Positions 1 through 8,469 of a DNA stretch of 64,000 bases are shown piece by piece. The DNA comes from Nibricoccus aquaticus (GTDB lineage: Bacteria; Verrucomicrobiota; Verrucomicrobiia; Opitutales; Opitutaceae). Location of the stretch: contig NZ_CP023344.1 of NCBI RefSeq assembly GCF_002310495.1, forward strand, positions 2,621,501-2,685,500, in the 5' to 3' direction. Positions within the stretch are counted from its first letter, which is position 1; each line of letters opens with the position of its first letter. The position numbers and the translations under genes are program-made. The notes below the pieces were generated by a model. The model saw nothing but the letters and a program-made list of their open reading frames with translations, ran no database searches and had not been told where the DNA came from.

Positions 1-196
1 TGACGCCATAAACCAAGACGCCACCTCCCGCCTGATTGGACAGTGCTGACAAGTGTTCTGTTAGCCGGGCTTTGTCGGGGGAAAGAGCTGCTTTCCAGTC
101 GAGCTCGTTGAGTTCGTGACGAGGAGGTTCCAAGCTGACTCTCAGCAGACTTACTGCTTTGAGAAGCCATGGTTTTGTGGGGTTGCCGGATTCCAC
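1..196 (-). CDS. AlbA_2 (Schlafen-type) domain protein, N-terminal fragment
   Basis: A reading frame enters on the minus strand from a GTG at 194-196, one codon after an in-frame TAA (197-199), and runs off the left edge, so only about 65 residues are visible. They include HELNELDWKAALS, DKARLTEHLSALSNQ and AGGGVLVYGV. This is the N-terminal signature of AlbA_2 putative DNA-binding domains (E-x-LDxK at the start, then AN-x-GG-x-hhhGV), usually found in transcriptional regulators or ATP-binding proteins with Schlafen-like folds. Function and full length cannot be judged. The GTG start is inferred from the upstream stop; a TTG further in is possible. It is transcribed in the same direction as araA but lies beyond araA's terminator. 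Confidence 0.72.
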   Translation of the reverse strand, partial: MESGNPTKPWLLKAVSLLRVSLEPPRHELNELDWKAALSPDKARLTEHLSALSNQAGGGVLVYGV

Positions 197-422
197 TTAA
201 ATAAAAAACTGCTGGTTAAGAGCGATTTGCGTAAAGCTGGTGCTTTGGACTTAATTGAGCCTCGGCATGGCCATCAGTAATCTAGGTTCATGGTGGAAGT
301 GACATTGGGGGCTGGTTTTTAAGTACAAGCCGCCTTGTGTGGGAAGTCGTAGAAGCAGAGGAAAAGGTCGCAAGCCTTGGCTGCTATCAAAACGGGGTCT
401 CCTTAGCGGCAGAGGTCTGAGG
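197..422. other. Spacer between AlbA_2 gene and araA terminator
   Basis: I see no supported gene here. The region must hold the promoter of the leftward AlbA_2-domain gene, but I could not place convincing -35/-10 boxes. Confidence 0.4.
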
Positions 423-456
423 AAAAAACAGGCCGGTCCTGTTGGGGAGACCGGCC
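423..456 (-). terminator. Rho-independent terminator of the arabinose operon
   Basis: GGCCGGTC (431-438) pairs with GACCGGCC (449-456) around a 10-nt loop. On the minus strand the stem is followed by a T-rich run (A-run at 423-428 on the plus strand). It lies about 95 bp past the araA stop codon. Confidence 0.75.
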
Positions 457-479
457 GGGAGGAGAGCGGAGCTCGGAAT

Positions 480-547
480 GCGCGACGGGGGCGTCGCGCC
501 TCCAACGGACGAGACGGACAATGCGGAGCATTGTCCCTACCTCGGAT
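480..547. repeat. Two tandem REP-like palindromes with conserved tails
   Basis: The first is GCGCGACG-GGGG-CGTCGCGC (480-499) followed by CTCCAAC. The second is ACAATGC-GGA-GCATTGT (518-534) followed by CCCTACCTCGGA. Stems differ but the GGA-type loop and the C(C/T)NAC(CTCGGA) tail recur elsewhere (7274-7302, 16424-16454, 63961-63991). They lie between the araA stop and its terminator. Confidence 0.6.
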
Positions 548-549
548 AG

Positions 550-2058
550 TTAGACGCGGAAGCCTTGGGCTAGGTGGTAGTAGACCTCGTTGTTGCGGAG
601 GTCTTGCTTGAGCTGCGGCAGGGTCGTGTCGGCGTTGATGTGGACCGTCTCGATGCCGGCGATGGTCGCGAAGTCTTCGAGCATTTCGCTCGTGACGACG
701 TAGCTGTAGCCGGTGTGGTGAGCGCCACCCGCGTAGATCCACGCGGCGCAGGCGGTCTTGAAGTCGGGTTTGCATTCCCAGACGGCGCGGGCGACGGGGA
801 GCTTGGGGAGCTTCGGCGTTTTGACCGCTTTGACTTCGTTGATGATGAGGCGGAAACGGTTGCCGAGATCGACGAGCGAGGCGTTGAGGGCTTCACCGGC
901 GGGAGCGTCGAAGACGAGGCGGACGGGGTCTTCTTTGCCACCGATGCCGAGTGGGTGGACTTCGACGGCGGCTTTGCCCTGCGCGATCGACGGGCAGATT
1001 TCGAGCATGTGCGAGCCGAGGACTTGGTGGCCTTTCGGAGACATGTGGTAGGTGTAGTCCTCCATGAACGAGGTCTGCTGTCCACCGGCCATGACCTTCA
1101 TGGCGCGGACGAGGGCGGAGGTCTTCCAGTCGCCTTCGCCGCCGAAGCCGTAGCCTGCGGCCATGAGGCGTTGCGAAGCCATGCCGGGAAGTTGCTTGAG
1201 GCCGTGGAGATCTTCGAAGGTGTCGGTGTAAGCCTTCGCGCCGACTTCGGCGAGGAAGCCGCCCATACCGAGTTCGAGGCGGGCGCTGTAACGGAGTTCG
1301 TCGTGGCGCTTGCCGCCTTTCTTGAGGGCGGGGACGACGGCGTAGAGTTTTTCGTATTCGGCGACGAGGTCGCTGATGGCCTTGTCGGAGACGGCGTTAA
1401 CCTTGGCGACGAGATCGCCGACGCCGTAAGTGTTCACCTCGAACCCGAAGCGGATTTCGGTGGCGACTTTGTCGCCCTCGGTGACGGCGACGTAGCGCAT
1501 GTTGTCGCCAAAGCGGACGACGCGGGCGCCCTGCCAGTCGTGCCAGGCGTGGGTGGCGCGCATCCAGGCGCCGATGCGGTCCTGGACTTCGGAGTCGGAC
1601 CAGTGGCCGACGACGACTTTGCGGCCGAGGCGGAGACGCGTGTGGATGAACCCGGCTTCGCGGTCGCCGTGGGCGGCCTGGTTGAGGTTCATGAAGTCCA
1701 TGTCGATCGTGGACCAGGGGAGGTCGCGATTGAACTGGGTGTGGAGGTGGAGGAAGGGCTTCTTGAGCGAGGTGAGGCCGCGTATCCACATCTTGGACGG
1801 CGAGAAGGTGTGCATCCAGAGGACGAGACCGGCGCACTTCGGGTCGGCGTTGGCTTCGACGCAGACCTTGGCGATCTGGTCGGAGTCCACGAGGAGGGCC
1901 TTGAACTTCAGGGGAAGCGGGAGGCGCTTGGACTTCACGAGGCCGTCGACGACGGCCTGGGCGTTGGCGGCGACCTGCTTGAGCGGGCCTTCGCCGTAGA
2001 GGTGCTGCGAGCCGCAGACGAACCAGATTTCGGGAGTGGTCAGGTTAACGAGGGACAT
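550..2058 (-). CDS. araA: L-arabinose isomerase
   Basis: The 502-residue product converts L-arabinose to L-ribulose in the cytoplasm, the first catabolic step. The N-terminus ([16 protein letters not shown]) is diagnostic of AraA and the length matches the roughly 500-residue family. The metal-binding and catalytic residues expected from E. coli AraA are visible: Glu in GGEGDWKT, Glu in FMEDYTYH, His in GSHMLEICP and His in [10 protein letters not shown]. It is the last gene of araF-x-araG-araH-araB-araA, 232 bp after araB. The spacer holds several short repeat arrays rather than a recognisable promoter. Two REP-like palindromes and a terminator follow the stop codon. Confidence 0.97.
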   Translation of the reverse strand: MSLVNLTTPEIWFVCGSQHLYGEGPLKQVAANAQAVVDGLVKSKRLPLPLKFKALLVDSDQIAKVCVEANADPKCAGLVLWMHTFSPSKMWIRGLTSLKKPFLHLHTQFNRDLPWSTIDMDFMNLNQAAHGDREAGFIHTRLRLGRKVVVGHWSDSEVQDRIGAWMRATHAWHDWQGARVVRFGDNMRYVAVTEGDKVATEIRFGFEVNTYGVGDLVAKVNAVSDKAISDLVAEYEKLYAVVPALKKGGKRHDELRYSARLELGMGGFLAEVGAKAYTDTFEDLHGLKQLPGMASQRLMAAGYGFGGEGDWKTSALVRAMKVMAGGQQTSFMEDYTYHMSPKGHQVLGSHMLEICPSIAQGKAAVEVHPLGIGGKEDPVRLVFDAPAGEALNASLVDLGNRFRLIINEVKAVKTPKLPKLPVARAVWECKPDFKTACAAWIYAGGAHHTGYSYVVTSEMLEDFATIAGIETVHINADTTLPQLKQDLRNNEVYYHLAQGFRV

Positions 2059-2064
2059 GGATGG

Positions 2065-2092
2065 AATAGGAAAAAGTGAAGGGTGAAGAGTG
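2065..2092. repeat. 28-bp heptamer array (aagagtg family)
   Basis: Four degenerate 7-bp units (aatagga, aaaagtg, aagggtg, aagagtg) start 6 bp upstream of the araA start codon. The same family occurs at 5141-5168, 15703-15730 and 24631-24665. Confidence 0.6.
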
Positions 2093-2123
2093 AGGCGGAG
2101 ACTAAAGCGGGCGGTGGTGAGTG

Positions 2124-2283
2124 AATCACGAAGACGCGAAGGCGCTAAGGTCGGAGCGAAGTTTCGGAGGCCGGAGTTTCAAACCACAGATTGCACAGAT
2201 GGGACCCAGATGACGGAGATCGGAGGGCGATTTAGTTCTTGGCTCGGGACTTTGCGGCTTTGCGTCTTTGCGATTCAAAAAAC
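2124..2283. repeat. Three 36-bp nonamer arrays in the araB-araA spacer
   Basis: 2124-2159 has four 9-bp units (aatcacgaa, gacgcgaag, gcgctaagg, tcggagcga). Its last 18 bp recur exactly at 25673-25690. 2184-2219 has four related 9-bp units beginning ccacagatt. 2248-2283 is an inverted relative of the first (gactttgcg, gctttgcgt, ctttgcgat). No gene is present. Confidence 0.6.
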
Positions 2284-2290
2284 GACGTGA

Positions 2291-3949
2291 TTACGCGTGG
2301 GTGGATTCTTTTAGCGTGAGGAGGTCCTTCATCACGTTGCTCAAGTCGGCTGATTTGTTGCGACCGCCGAGGCTGTCGTGGAGCTGGCGGTACAAAGAAT
2401 AGAGCTGGTCGTAGACTTTGCGGTTCGCCGCAATTGGCTTGTAGGTGACCTTCTTGAGGCCGGTCATCTTCTTTTGCGCGGTCGGGAAATCCTTGTGCGC
2501 ACCGGCGAGGACGGCGGCACTGACCGCGGAGCCGAGGGCGCAGGCTTGCGAGGAGCCGGCGACGAGCATGGTGCAGCCGGTGACGTCGGCGTAGATCTGC
2601 ATGAGGAGCGGATTTTTCTCGGCGATGCCGCCGGCGCAGACGACGCGCTCGATGGGGACGCCGTATTCTTTGATGCGCTCGATGATGGCGCGGGCGCCGA
2701 AGGCGGTGGCTTCGATGAGGGCGCGGTAGATTTCGGCGGGCGTGGTGTGGAGTGTCTGGCCGAGCATGAGGCCGGTGAGGCGCTGGTCGACGAGGATGGT
2801 GCGGTTGCCGTTGTTCCAATCGAGCGCGAGGAGGCCGTGCTGGCCGGGCTTTTGTTTCGCGGCCTCGGCGGTGAGGGTGGCGTGGAGTTTCGCGTCTTTA
2901 AGGACGCCTTCGACATACCACTTAAAGATGTCGCCGACGGCGGACTGGCCGGCCTCGATGCCGTAGAAGCCGGGGAGGATGGCGCCTTTGACGATGCCGC
3001 AGATGCCGGGGATGTCGGGAACGTTTTTGTCGGCCGAGACGACGCCGCAGTCGCAGGTCGAGGTGCCGATGACTTTGACGAGAGTGCCTTCTTTTACGCC
3101 GCAACCGATGGCTCCGTAGTGGACGTCCATCTCGCCGATGGCGATGGGTATGCCGACGGGGAGGCCGAGCTTTTTGGCCCACTCGGGGCTGAGCTGGCCG
3201 GCGGCGGTGCTGGCGTCGTGGGCTTTCTCATACAAGCGGTCGCGGAGATCAGCCAGCTTCGGATGGAGAAGCGTGAGGAATTCCTTGTCGGGGAGACCGC
3301 CCCAGTCGTCGGCGTAGAGGGCTTTGTGTCCGGCGCAGCAGACGCCGCGCATGACCTTGGTCGGGTCATTGACGCCGGCGAGGACGGAGGGAATCCAGTC
3401 GGCGAGTTCGACCCAGGAGTAGGCGGCGTCGAAGACTTTGGGAGCGACGAAGAGGCAGTGCCAGAGTTTGGACCAGAACCACTCGGAGGAGTAGGTATTG
3501 CCGCACTTGGCGATGAACTGCGGGCGGTGTTGCGCGGCGAGTTCGGTGATCTTGGCGGCTTCGCGCCAGCTGGTGTGGTCTTTCCAGAGCCAGCATTGGG
3601 CGTGGAGGTTTTTTGCCCACTTCTTGTCCTGCGCGAGGGCGCGGTTGTTTTTATCGACGGGAATCGGGCTGGAGCCGGTGGTGTCGACGCCGATGCCGAT
3701 GATTTTGTCGGCTTTGAAGCCGGGTTTCTTTTTTGCGGCGGCGAGGGCGGTTTTCACGCTCTTCTCGAGGCCGAAGAGGTAGTCGCCGGGATGCTGGCGG
3801 GCGAGATTGTGGTCCTTCGGGTCGAGGAGGATGCCTTGCGAGCCGGAGGGATAGTTGACGATGGCGGAGCCGAATTCGGCGCCGTCTGAGGTGCGGACGA
3901 TGAGGGCGCGGACGGAGTTGGTGCCGTAGTCGATGCCGAGGGTAAACAT
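2291..3949 (-). CDS. araB: Ribulokinase (FGGY family)
   Basis: The 552-residue FGGY carbohydrate kinase phosphorylates L-ribulose to L-ribulose-5-phosphate. The N-terminal phosphate-binding motif LGIDYGTNSVRALIV is the ribulokinase form of the DxGT signature. Further features are VDTTGSSPIPVD (about 86-97), HYGAIGCGVKEGT in the central fold, and the C-terminal FGGY signature region around RALIEATAFGARAIIERI followed by CAGGIAEKNPLLMQIYADV. Length and order match ribulokinase rather than xylulokinase. It lies between araH and araA on one strand. The 181-bp gap upstream carries two inverted repeats. AraD, the next enzyme, is not in the window. Confidence 0.95.
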   Translation of the reverse strand: MFTLGIDYGTNSVRALIVRTSDGAEFGSAIVNYPSGSQGILLDPKDHNLARQHPGDYLFGLEKSVKTALAAAKKKPGFKADKIIGIGVDTTGSSPIPVDKNNRALAQDKKWAKNLHAQCWLWKDHTSWREAAKITELAAQHRPQFIAKCGNTYSSEWFWSKLWHCLFVAPKVFDAAYSWVELADWIPSVLAGVNDPTKVMRGVCCAGHKALYADDWGGLPDKEFLTLLHPKLADLRDRLYEKAHDASTAAGQLSPEWAKKLGLPVGIPIAIGEMDVHYGAIGCGVKEGTLVKVIGTSTCDCGVVSADKNVPDIPGICGIVKGAILPGFYGIEAGQSAVGDIFKWYVEGVLKDAKLHATLTAEAAKQKPGQHGLLALDWNNGNRTILVDQRLTGLMLGQTLHTTPAEIYRALIEATAFGARAIIERIKEYGVPIERVVCAGGIAEKNPLLMQIYADVTGCTMLVAGSSQACALGSAVSAAVLAGAHKDFPTAQKKMTGLKKVTYKPIAANRKVYDQLYSLYRQLHDSLGGRNKSADLSNVMKDLLTLKESTHA

Positions 3950-3997
3950 AGTGTGTGGAGTCGGAAAGTGGGCGGGCGGGCGGTCCGAAAAAGGAAG

Positions 3998-4077
3998 CGC
4001 CCGAGCTTGTTAAGCGCGGGCGAGTGGTAAACGGCTGGGGGGCTTGACAGTACCGCCGTCCGCGCGGGCGCGGACGG
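3998..4077. promoter_or_regulatory. Two inverted repeats in the araH-araB spacer
   Basis: CGCCCGAGCTT-GTT-AAGCGCGGGCG (3998-4022) is an 11-bp inverted repeat with one mismatch. CCGTCCGCG-CGGG-CGCGGACGG (4056-4077) is a perfect 9-bp stem. Both lie in the leader of araB. Neither has a T-run in the direction of transcription, so they look more like RNA hairpins affecting relative expression, or operators, than terminators. Confidence 0.4.
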
Positions 4078-4083
4078 AAATCT

Positions 4084-4111
4084 GAAGGTCGAATGACGAA
4101 GGCCGAAGGAG
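4084..4111. repeat. 28-bp heptamer array (gaaggtc family)
   Basis: Four units: gaaggtc, gaatgac, gaaggcc, gaaggag. Almost the same set, gaaggtt-gaaggtc-gaatgac-gaaggag, occurs at 24694-24721, 20 kb away. Confidence 0.6.
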
Positions 4112-4130
4112 ACGGAAAGTTTCTTTGGGC

Positions 4131-5135
4131 TTAGCGGTTTTGGCGGAAGCGGTCGAAGAGGACGGCGCTGAGGAGGATGGCGCCGCGGACGATGTACTGA
4201 TAATCGTGTTTGATGTTCAGAAGGTTCATCGCGTTTTCGACGATGCCCATGATGAAGACGCCGGCGATGACGTAGCTCATGCGGCCGATGCCGCCGCTGA
4301 GGGAGACACCGCCGAGGACGCAGGCGGAGATGATGGAGAGCTCGATGCCTGGGGCGACTTTGGGATCACCGATGCCCATGCGGGCGGCGAGCAACGTGCC
4401 AGCGAGGGCGGCGATGGCGCCTTGGAGGACGAAGATGGTGATCTTCACGCGATCGACGGGGATGCCGGCGAGGCGGGCGGCTTCTTCGTTGCCGCCGACG
4501 GCGAGGGTGTTGCGGCCGAAGGTGGTGCGCTGGAGGAGGAATCCGAAGAGGCCGAAGAGGCCGAAGCAGATCCAGACGGGGGCGGTGATTTGAAAGAGGA
4601 TGCCGCCGCGGTCGTTGTGGATGACGGGGAAGGCGGCGTTGGCGAGGCCGAGGATGCCGTCGTGGCTGATGCCGATGGAGCGGCTGTCGGCGAAGGCGAA
4701 GGCGAGGCCTTTGACCATCATCATCGTGGAGAGCGTGGTGATGAGGGGGTTGATTTTGAATTTGGCGACGACGACGCCGTTGATGAGGCCGACGATGGCT
4801 CCGAAACCGAGCGAGCCGGCGATGGCGAGGGGGAGGTTGCCGGTGTCGCGGAGGATGAGCGCGCAGAGGACGCCACCGGCGGGGATGATGGTGCCGACGG
4901 AGAGGTCGAAGTTACCCGAGGCGAGACAGAAGAGCATCGTGGTGGCGACGATGCCGACGGTGGAGACGGCGAGGAGGACGCTCTCGGCGTTGTTGGGCGA
5001 GGCGAAGTTGGGGACCGCGAAGGAGCAGACCAGGATGAGCGCGGCGAGGATGAGCAACATGCCGGCGCGATCGAGAAAGGCGGCGGTGGTGCTGGGTTTG
5101 GCGGAGGCGGCGGTGGACGGAGCGGAGGCGGACAT
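4131..5135 (-). CDS. araH: L-arabinose ABC transporter permease
   Basis: The 334-residue hydrophobic protein belongs to the RbsC/XylH/AraH permease family (BPD_transp_2). It has about ten predicted membrane segments and the family motifs NLSVGTIIPAGG-like (here GNFDLSVGTIIPAG), INGVVVAKFKINPLITTL and AVGGNEEAARLAGIPV, the last being the typical cytoplasmic coupling segment. It would form the membrane channel of the arabinose importer with AraG and AraF. The symbol relies on the strong match of the neighbouring binding protein to AraF. It starts 185 bp after araG, separated by a long inverted repeat and repeat arrays. Confidence 0.88.
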   Translation of the reverse strand: MSASAPSTAASAKPSTTAAFLDRAGMLLILAALILVCSFAVPNFASPNNAESVLLAVSTVGIVATTMLFCLASGNFDLSVGTIIPAGGVLCALILRDTGNLPLAIAGSLGFGAIVGLINGVVVAKFKINPLITTLSTMMMVKGLAFAFADSRSIGISHDGILGLANAAFPVIHNDRGGILFQITAPVWICFGLFGLFGFLLQRTTFGRNTLAVGGNEEAARLAGIPVDRVKITIFVLQGAIAALAGTLLAARMGIGDPKVAPGIELSIISACVLGGVSLSGGIGRMSYVIAGVFIMGIVENAMNLLNIKHDYQYIVRGAILLSAVLFDRFRQNR

Positions 5136-5140
5136 GGAAG

Positions 5141-5217
5141 AAGAGTGAAAAGTGAAGGGGGAAGAGTGAAACGGATCGATTCACCGCTGAGGCGCGGAGG
5201 GCGCGGAGTTTAAGAAG
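5141..5217. repeat. Heptamer (28 bp) and nonamer (36 bp) arrays between araG and araH
   Basis: 5141-5168: aagagtg, aaaagtg, aaggggg, aagagtg. 5182-5217: caccgctga, ggcgcggag, ggcgcggag, tttaagaag. They lie immediately upstream of the araH start codon. Confidence 0.55.
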
Positions 5218-5252
5218 AGTGGAGCGGTTGGTGAGTGGAGGGATCGGCGGGT

Positions 5253-5316
5253 TCTTTCTCTTTCCTCTTTCGTCAGCTGCCTCGATCCAGAGAAAGAGTA
5301 AGAGGAAAGAGAAAGA
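5253..5316 (-). repeat. 17-bp perfect inverted repeat just after araG
   Basis: Left arm TCTTTCTCTTTCCTCTT (5253-5269) and right arm AAGAGGAAAGAGAAAGA (5300-5316) are exact complements around a 30-nt loop. The right arm ends 4 bp before the araG stop codon (5321-5323). The transcript would form a long purine/pyrimidine hairpin between araG and araH. There is no T-run, so an mRNA-stabilising or polarity role is more likely than termination. Confidence 0.6.
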
Positions 5317-5320
5317 TGAG

Positions 5321-6832
5321 TCAGGCGGCGGAAGATTCGATGGGGAGGGCGGAGGCGAGGATGCGCTCGGGGTTGAAGTCGGCGCGGAGGAACTCGGCGG
5401 AGATTTTGCCCTGGCGCATGACGAGGAGGCGGTCGGCGAGGCCGAGGACTTCGGGGAGGTCGCTCGAGACGACGAGGACACCGACGCCGTCGGCGGCGAG
5501 TTTGAAGATGAGGTTGTAGATTTCGCTCTTGGCGCCGACGTCGATGCCGCGGGTGGGCTCGTCGAGCATGAGGACTTTGACGTCTTCGGAGAGCCAGCGG
5601 CCGAGGATGACCTTTTGCTGATTTCCGCCGGAGAGGTTTTTGATGAGCTGGCCGAGGGAAGGCGTTTTGACGGCGAGCGAGGTGCTTTGGTGCTGCGCGT
5701 TTTCGCGTTCCCAGCGCTCGTTGATGATGCCGCCGAGGAGGACGTGGTGGCGGCGGGCGGAGATGTTGCAGTTCTCCTGAACGGAGGCGACGGGGACGAT
5801 GCCTTCTTTTTTGCGGTCCTCGGTGCAGTAAACGAGTCCGGAGCGGATGGCGTCGGCGGGGCGTTTGATGGTCGCAGGTTTTTCCTGGATACGGATGACG
5901 CCGGTGGTGGCGGGCGTGGCGCCGAAGAGGAGTTTGAGGAGTTCGGTGCGACCGGCGCCGACCAGGCCGAAGAGGCCGAGGATTTCGCCGCGGGCGACGT
6001 TGAGAGAGACGGGGGCGTTGATGCCGGGGCCGAAGATTTTTTCGACTTCGAGGGCGGGAGCGCCGTGTGCGCGCGGGCGGTAGCCGTAGACATCTGCGAT
6101 GTCGCGGCCGACCATGTCTTTGACGAGGACGTCGGGCGTGATGGCTTTGAGCGAGTCGTGAGTCCTCACGTGCGCGCCGTCGCGGAGGACGGTGCAGGCG
6201 TCGCAGAGGCGGAAGACTTCCTCCATGCGATGCGTGACGTAGAGGATGGCGCAGCCCTCGCGGCGGAGGTCGGCGATGACGTTGAAAAGTTTATCGATCT
6301 CGCGGGCGGAGAGCGAGCTGGTGGGTTCGTCGAAGGCGATGACCTTGGCACCGCGCGTGAGGGCCTTGGCAATCTCGACCATCTGGCGCTGACCGATGGG
6401 GAGGTTGGCGAGTTTGGTGTCGGGATCGATGTTCTCACCCAGACGGCGGAGTTGCTGGGCGGCGAGTTCGCGGAGGCGGGAGCGGTCGATGAGGCCGCCG
6501 CGCGCGGGGAGATGGCCAAGGTAAATGTTTTCGGCGACCGTCATCTCGGGGACGAGATGGAGCTCCTGGTAGATCACGGCGACGCCGGCGGCCATGGCGG
6601 CGGAGGTGTTGGTGAAGACGTGGTCTTTGCCGGCGATGCGAAGGCTGCCCGTAGTGGGTTGGTGGGCACCGGCGAGGGCTTTGAGGAGCGTGGATTTACC
6701 CGCGCCGTTTTCACCCATGAGCGCGTGGACGGTGCCCTCGTGGACGCCGAAGGTGACACCGCGGAGGGCTTTCACGCCCGGGTAGGTTTTGGTGATGGCG
6801 TCGAAGACGAGGTAGGGCTGGGCGGCGGACAT
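5321..6832 (-). CDS. araG: L-arabinose ABC transporter ATP-binding protein
   Basis: The 503-residue protein has two tandem ABC ATPase domains, the form used by the ribose/galactose/arabinose importer family. Domain 1 has Walker [10 protein letters not shown] (about 40-48), signature [15 protein letters not shown] and Walker [13 protein letters not shown]. Domain 2 has a degenerate P-loop ([11 protein letters not shown]), as is normal in this family, but an intact signature [15 protein letters not shown] and Walker [15 protein letters not shown]. It would power AraFGH uptake at the inner membrane. It follows a small membrane protein by 15 bp. Confidence 0.93.
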   Translation of the reverse strand: MSAAQPYLVFDAITKTYPGVKALRGVTFGVHEGTVHALMGENGAGKSTLLKALAGAHQPTTGSLRIAGKDHVFTNTSAAMAAGVAVIYQELHLVPEMTVAENIYLGHLPARGGLIDRSRLRELAAQQLRRLGENIDPDTKLANLPIGQRQMVEIAKALTRGAKVIAFDEPTSSLSAREIDKLFNVIADLRREGCAILYVTHRMEEVFRLCDACTVLRDGAHVRTHDSLKAITPDVLVKDMVGRDIADVYGYRPRAHGAPALEVEKIFGPGINAPVSLNVARGEILGLFGLVGAGRTELLKLLFGATPATTGVIRIQEKPATIKRPADAIRSGLVYCTEDRKKEGIVPVASVQENCNISARRHHVLLGGIINERWERENAQHQSTSLAVKTPSLGQLIKNLSGGNQQKVILGRWLSEDVKVLMLDEPTRGIDVGAKSEIYNLIFKLAADGVGVLVVSSDLPEVLGLADRLLVMRQGKISAEFLRADFNPERILASALPIESSAA

Positions 6833-6847
6833 GAGCGACGGAGCGGG

Positions 6848-7192
6848 TCAGGCGAGGAGGACGTGGATGGCGGTTTCACCGAAGAGCACGGTGAAGACCA
6901 GGAAGGAGAGCGGGACGTAGATCCACTGAAAGGGGCGGGTGTCTTTTTCCCACGGGTGCGGGTAGACGGGAATTGCCGGGTCGGGGCGGTTGAGGTGGTT
7001 GAGGCAGGCGATGATGCCGAAGATGAGGGAAAAAAAGACGATGCCCATGAGCAGGCCGAACCAGATGCTGCCGGTGGCCATGAAGTACACGGCGCCTTTG
7101 ACGATGGCGATGCCGGCGGCGGCGAGGAGGCGGCCGGAGGGCTTTTTCGCCACCATGAATGTGCCGAAGAACATCAGCAGATTGAGGATCAT
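6848..7192 (-). CDS. Small four-helix membrane protein in the ara operon
   Basis: The 114-residue product has hydrophobic segments near residues 1-15, 22-36, 39-60 and 95-112, separated by a short loop with PDPAIPVYPHPWEKD. I do not recognise a named family. It sits between araF and araG, 15 bp upstream of araG, so it is probably co-transcribed with the importer. Its C-terminus (LLFGETAIHVLLA) is hydrophobic. A role as an accessory transporter subunit is only a guess. Confidence 0.7.
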   Translation of the reverse strand: MILNLLMFFGTFMVAKKPSGRLLAAAGIAIVKGAVYFMATGSIWFGLLMGIVFFSLIFGIIACLNHLNRPDPAIPVYPHPWEKDTRPFQWIYVPLSFLVFTVLFGETAIHVLLA

Positions 7193-7273
7193 GGTGGCGG
7201 GTCGGGGCGGCGGGGAGGTGGGCGATGCGGAGTGGTTGGCGGAGCTATTTCGCGGATGGAATCCAACCCGGCG

Positions 7274-7302
7274 GCGTTAAGGCTAACGCGCCCTACCTCG
7301 GA
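7274..7302. repeat. REP-like palindrome with CCCTACCTCGGA tail
   Basis: GCGTTA-AGGC-TAACGC (7274-7289), then G and CCCTACCTCGGA (7291-7302). It ends 2 bp from the araF stop codon, in the araF-membrane protein spacer. Confidence 0.6.
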
Positions 7303-7304
7303 CA

Positions 7305-8321
7305 TCAGTCGATGATGCCTTCGCGTTTCAGGATTTCCTGGAAGTTTTCGCGGGTGATGAGGATGCCTTCGGTGCGGGTATCGAGGGGCGGCGGGGTACC
7401 GTCTTTGATCCACTTGTAGAGCATCTCGGAGGCGGCGAAGCCTTCTTGTGGAGCGGAGGCGAGCATGGAGCCGAAGAAGGGGGTGGGCTTGGTCTTACGG
7501 AGTTCGTCGATGCAATCGGTGCCATTGATGCCGACGCCGACGGCGGTCTCGTGAGTGAAGCCACGGCCTTCCATGGCGCGGACGGCACCGAGGACGGCGT
7601 TGTCGTTCATGCCGAGGATGAGCCAGCGTTTGATCGAGGACTGCTGGGTGAGGAGGATGCTGGCGGCGTCGAAGGCGCCGGGGATGTCGGTCGTTTTTTG
7701 CGGAGCTTTGAAGATGCGCTCGGCGGGGATGCCGGCGTCTTTGAGGGCGGCGATGGAGTTGTCGGTGCGTTCGCGAGCGGTATCCAGTTCTTCGAACGTG
7801 ATGGCGCAGACGCCGGTTTCTTCGAGGGCCCAGCCGCGTTTTTTGAATTCGGCGGCGAGGGTTTCGCCCTGTTTGCGGCCGATGCGCGAGGCGGACATGC
7901 CGACGTAGGGGACCTCGGTCATGAACTTGCCGTCTTTGACGAACTGGTCGTCCACGGTGACGACCTTGAGGCCTTTCTGTTTAGCCTTGTTCATGATGGC
8001 TGGCCCGAGGCGGACGTCGGGCGTGCAGATGACGAAACCCTGGGCGCCGGCGACGGCGATGGTGTCGATGGTGGAAAGGGTTTTTTCGCCGTCGGGAACG
8101 CCGAGCTTCATGACTTCGAAGCCGTATTGGGCGGCGGCTTTATCGGCGCCCTTCCACTCGTACTGGAACCAGGGCTCCTCGGGCTGTTTCACGAGGAAGG
8201 CGATCTTCACTTTATCGGGAGCTGCAGCGGTGCTGCCGGAGGCGGCGGGGTCGGATTTTTTGGAGCAACCGGCGATGAGACCGAGAGCGAGGACGGGCAG
8301 GAGGAAGCGCAGGGATTTCAT
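7305..8321 (-). CDS. araF: L-arabinose-binding periplasmic protein, lipoprotein form
   Basis: The 338-residue type I periplasmic binding protein captures L-arabinose for AraGH. Segments match E. coli AraF closely: FLVKQPEEPWFQ, GFEV-x-KL-x-VPDGEKTL, FVICTPD, VDDQFV, ELDTAR-x-RT, DIPGAFDAA and WLI-x-GMND. Unlike the E. coli protein it carries a lipobox (LIAGC, Cys at residue 19), so it is probably anchored to a membrane. It is the first gene of the minus-strand arabinose operon and is divergent from a LacI-type regulator 148 bp away. Confidence 0.95.
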   Translation of the reverse strand: MKSLRFLLPVLALGLIAGCSKKSDPAASGSTAAAPDKVKIAFLVKQPEEPWFQYEWKGADKAAAQYGFEVMKLGVPDGEKTLSTIDTIAVAGAQGFVICTPDVRLGPAIMNKAKQKGLKVVTVDDQFVKDGKFMTEVPYVGMSASRIGRKQGETLAAEFKKRGWALEETGVCAITFEELDTARERTDNSIAALKDAGIPAERIFKAPQKTTDIPGAFDAASILLTQQSSIKRWLILGMNDNAVLGAVRAMEGRGFTHETAVGVGINGTDCIDELRKTKPTPFFGSMLASAPQEGFAASEMLYKWIKDGTPPPLDTRTEGILITRENFQEILKREGIID

Positions 8322-8469
8322 GAGGGGTCAGAGAGGTGATACGTATGAAGAGGTGGGAGCAAAGATGGCGGTGCGGGCGACGTAAAGGACGCAGACTAGT
8401 GATTGCTGGTGATATTTTGTTCCTGTTTCCGGCTGGCAAAGCGGCGCAGGGCTTTACAGTCCTGTGCAT
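8322..8469. promoter_or_regulatory. Divergent araF / regulator control region
   Basis: This 148-bp gap must hold promoters in both directions. A perfect 8-bp palindrome ATACGTAT (8339-8346) lies 18 bp upstream of the araF start codon. LacI-family operators are palindromes with a central CG, so it is a plausible half of an operator, but it is short. No clear Shine-Dalgarno precedes either start. Confidence 0.4.

Noticed and set aside
574-3889. Long open frames opposite araA and araB (about 500 codons each)
   Set aside because: They are antisense shadows produced by the high GC content; their translations are low-complexity and rich in Gly, Val, Asp and Glu, with no family motifs, while the other strand encodes clear AraA and AraB.
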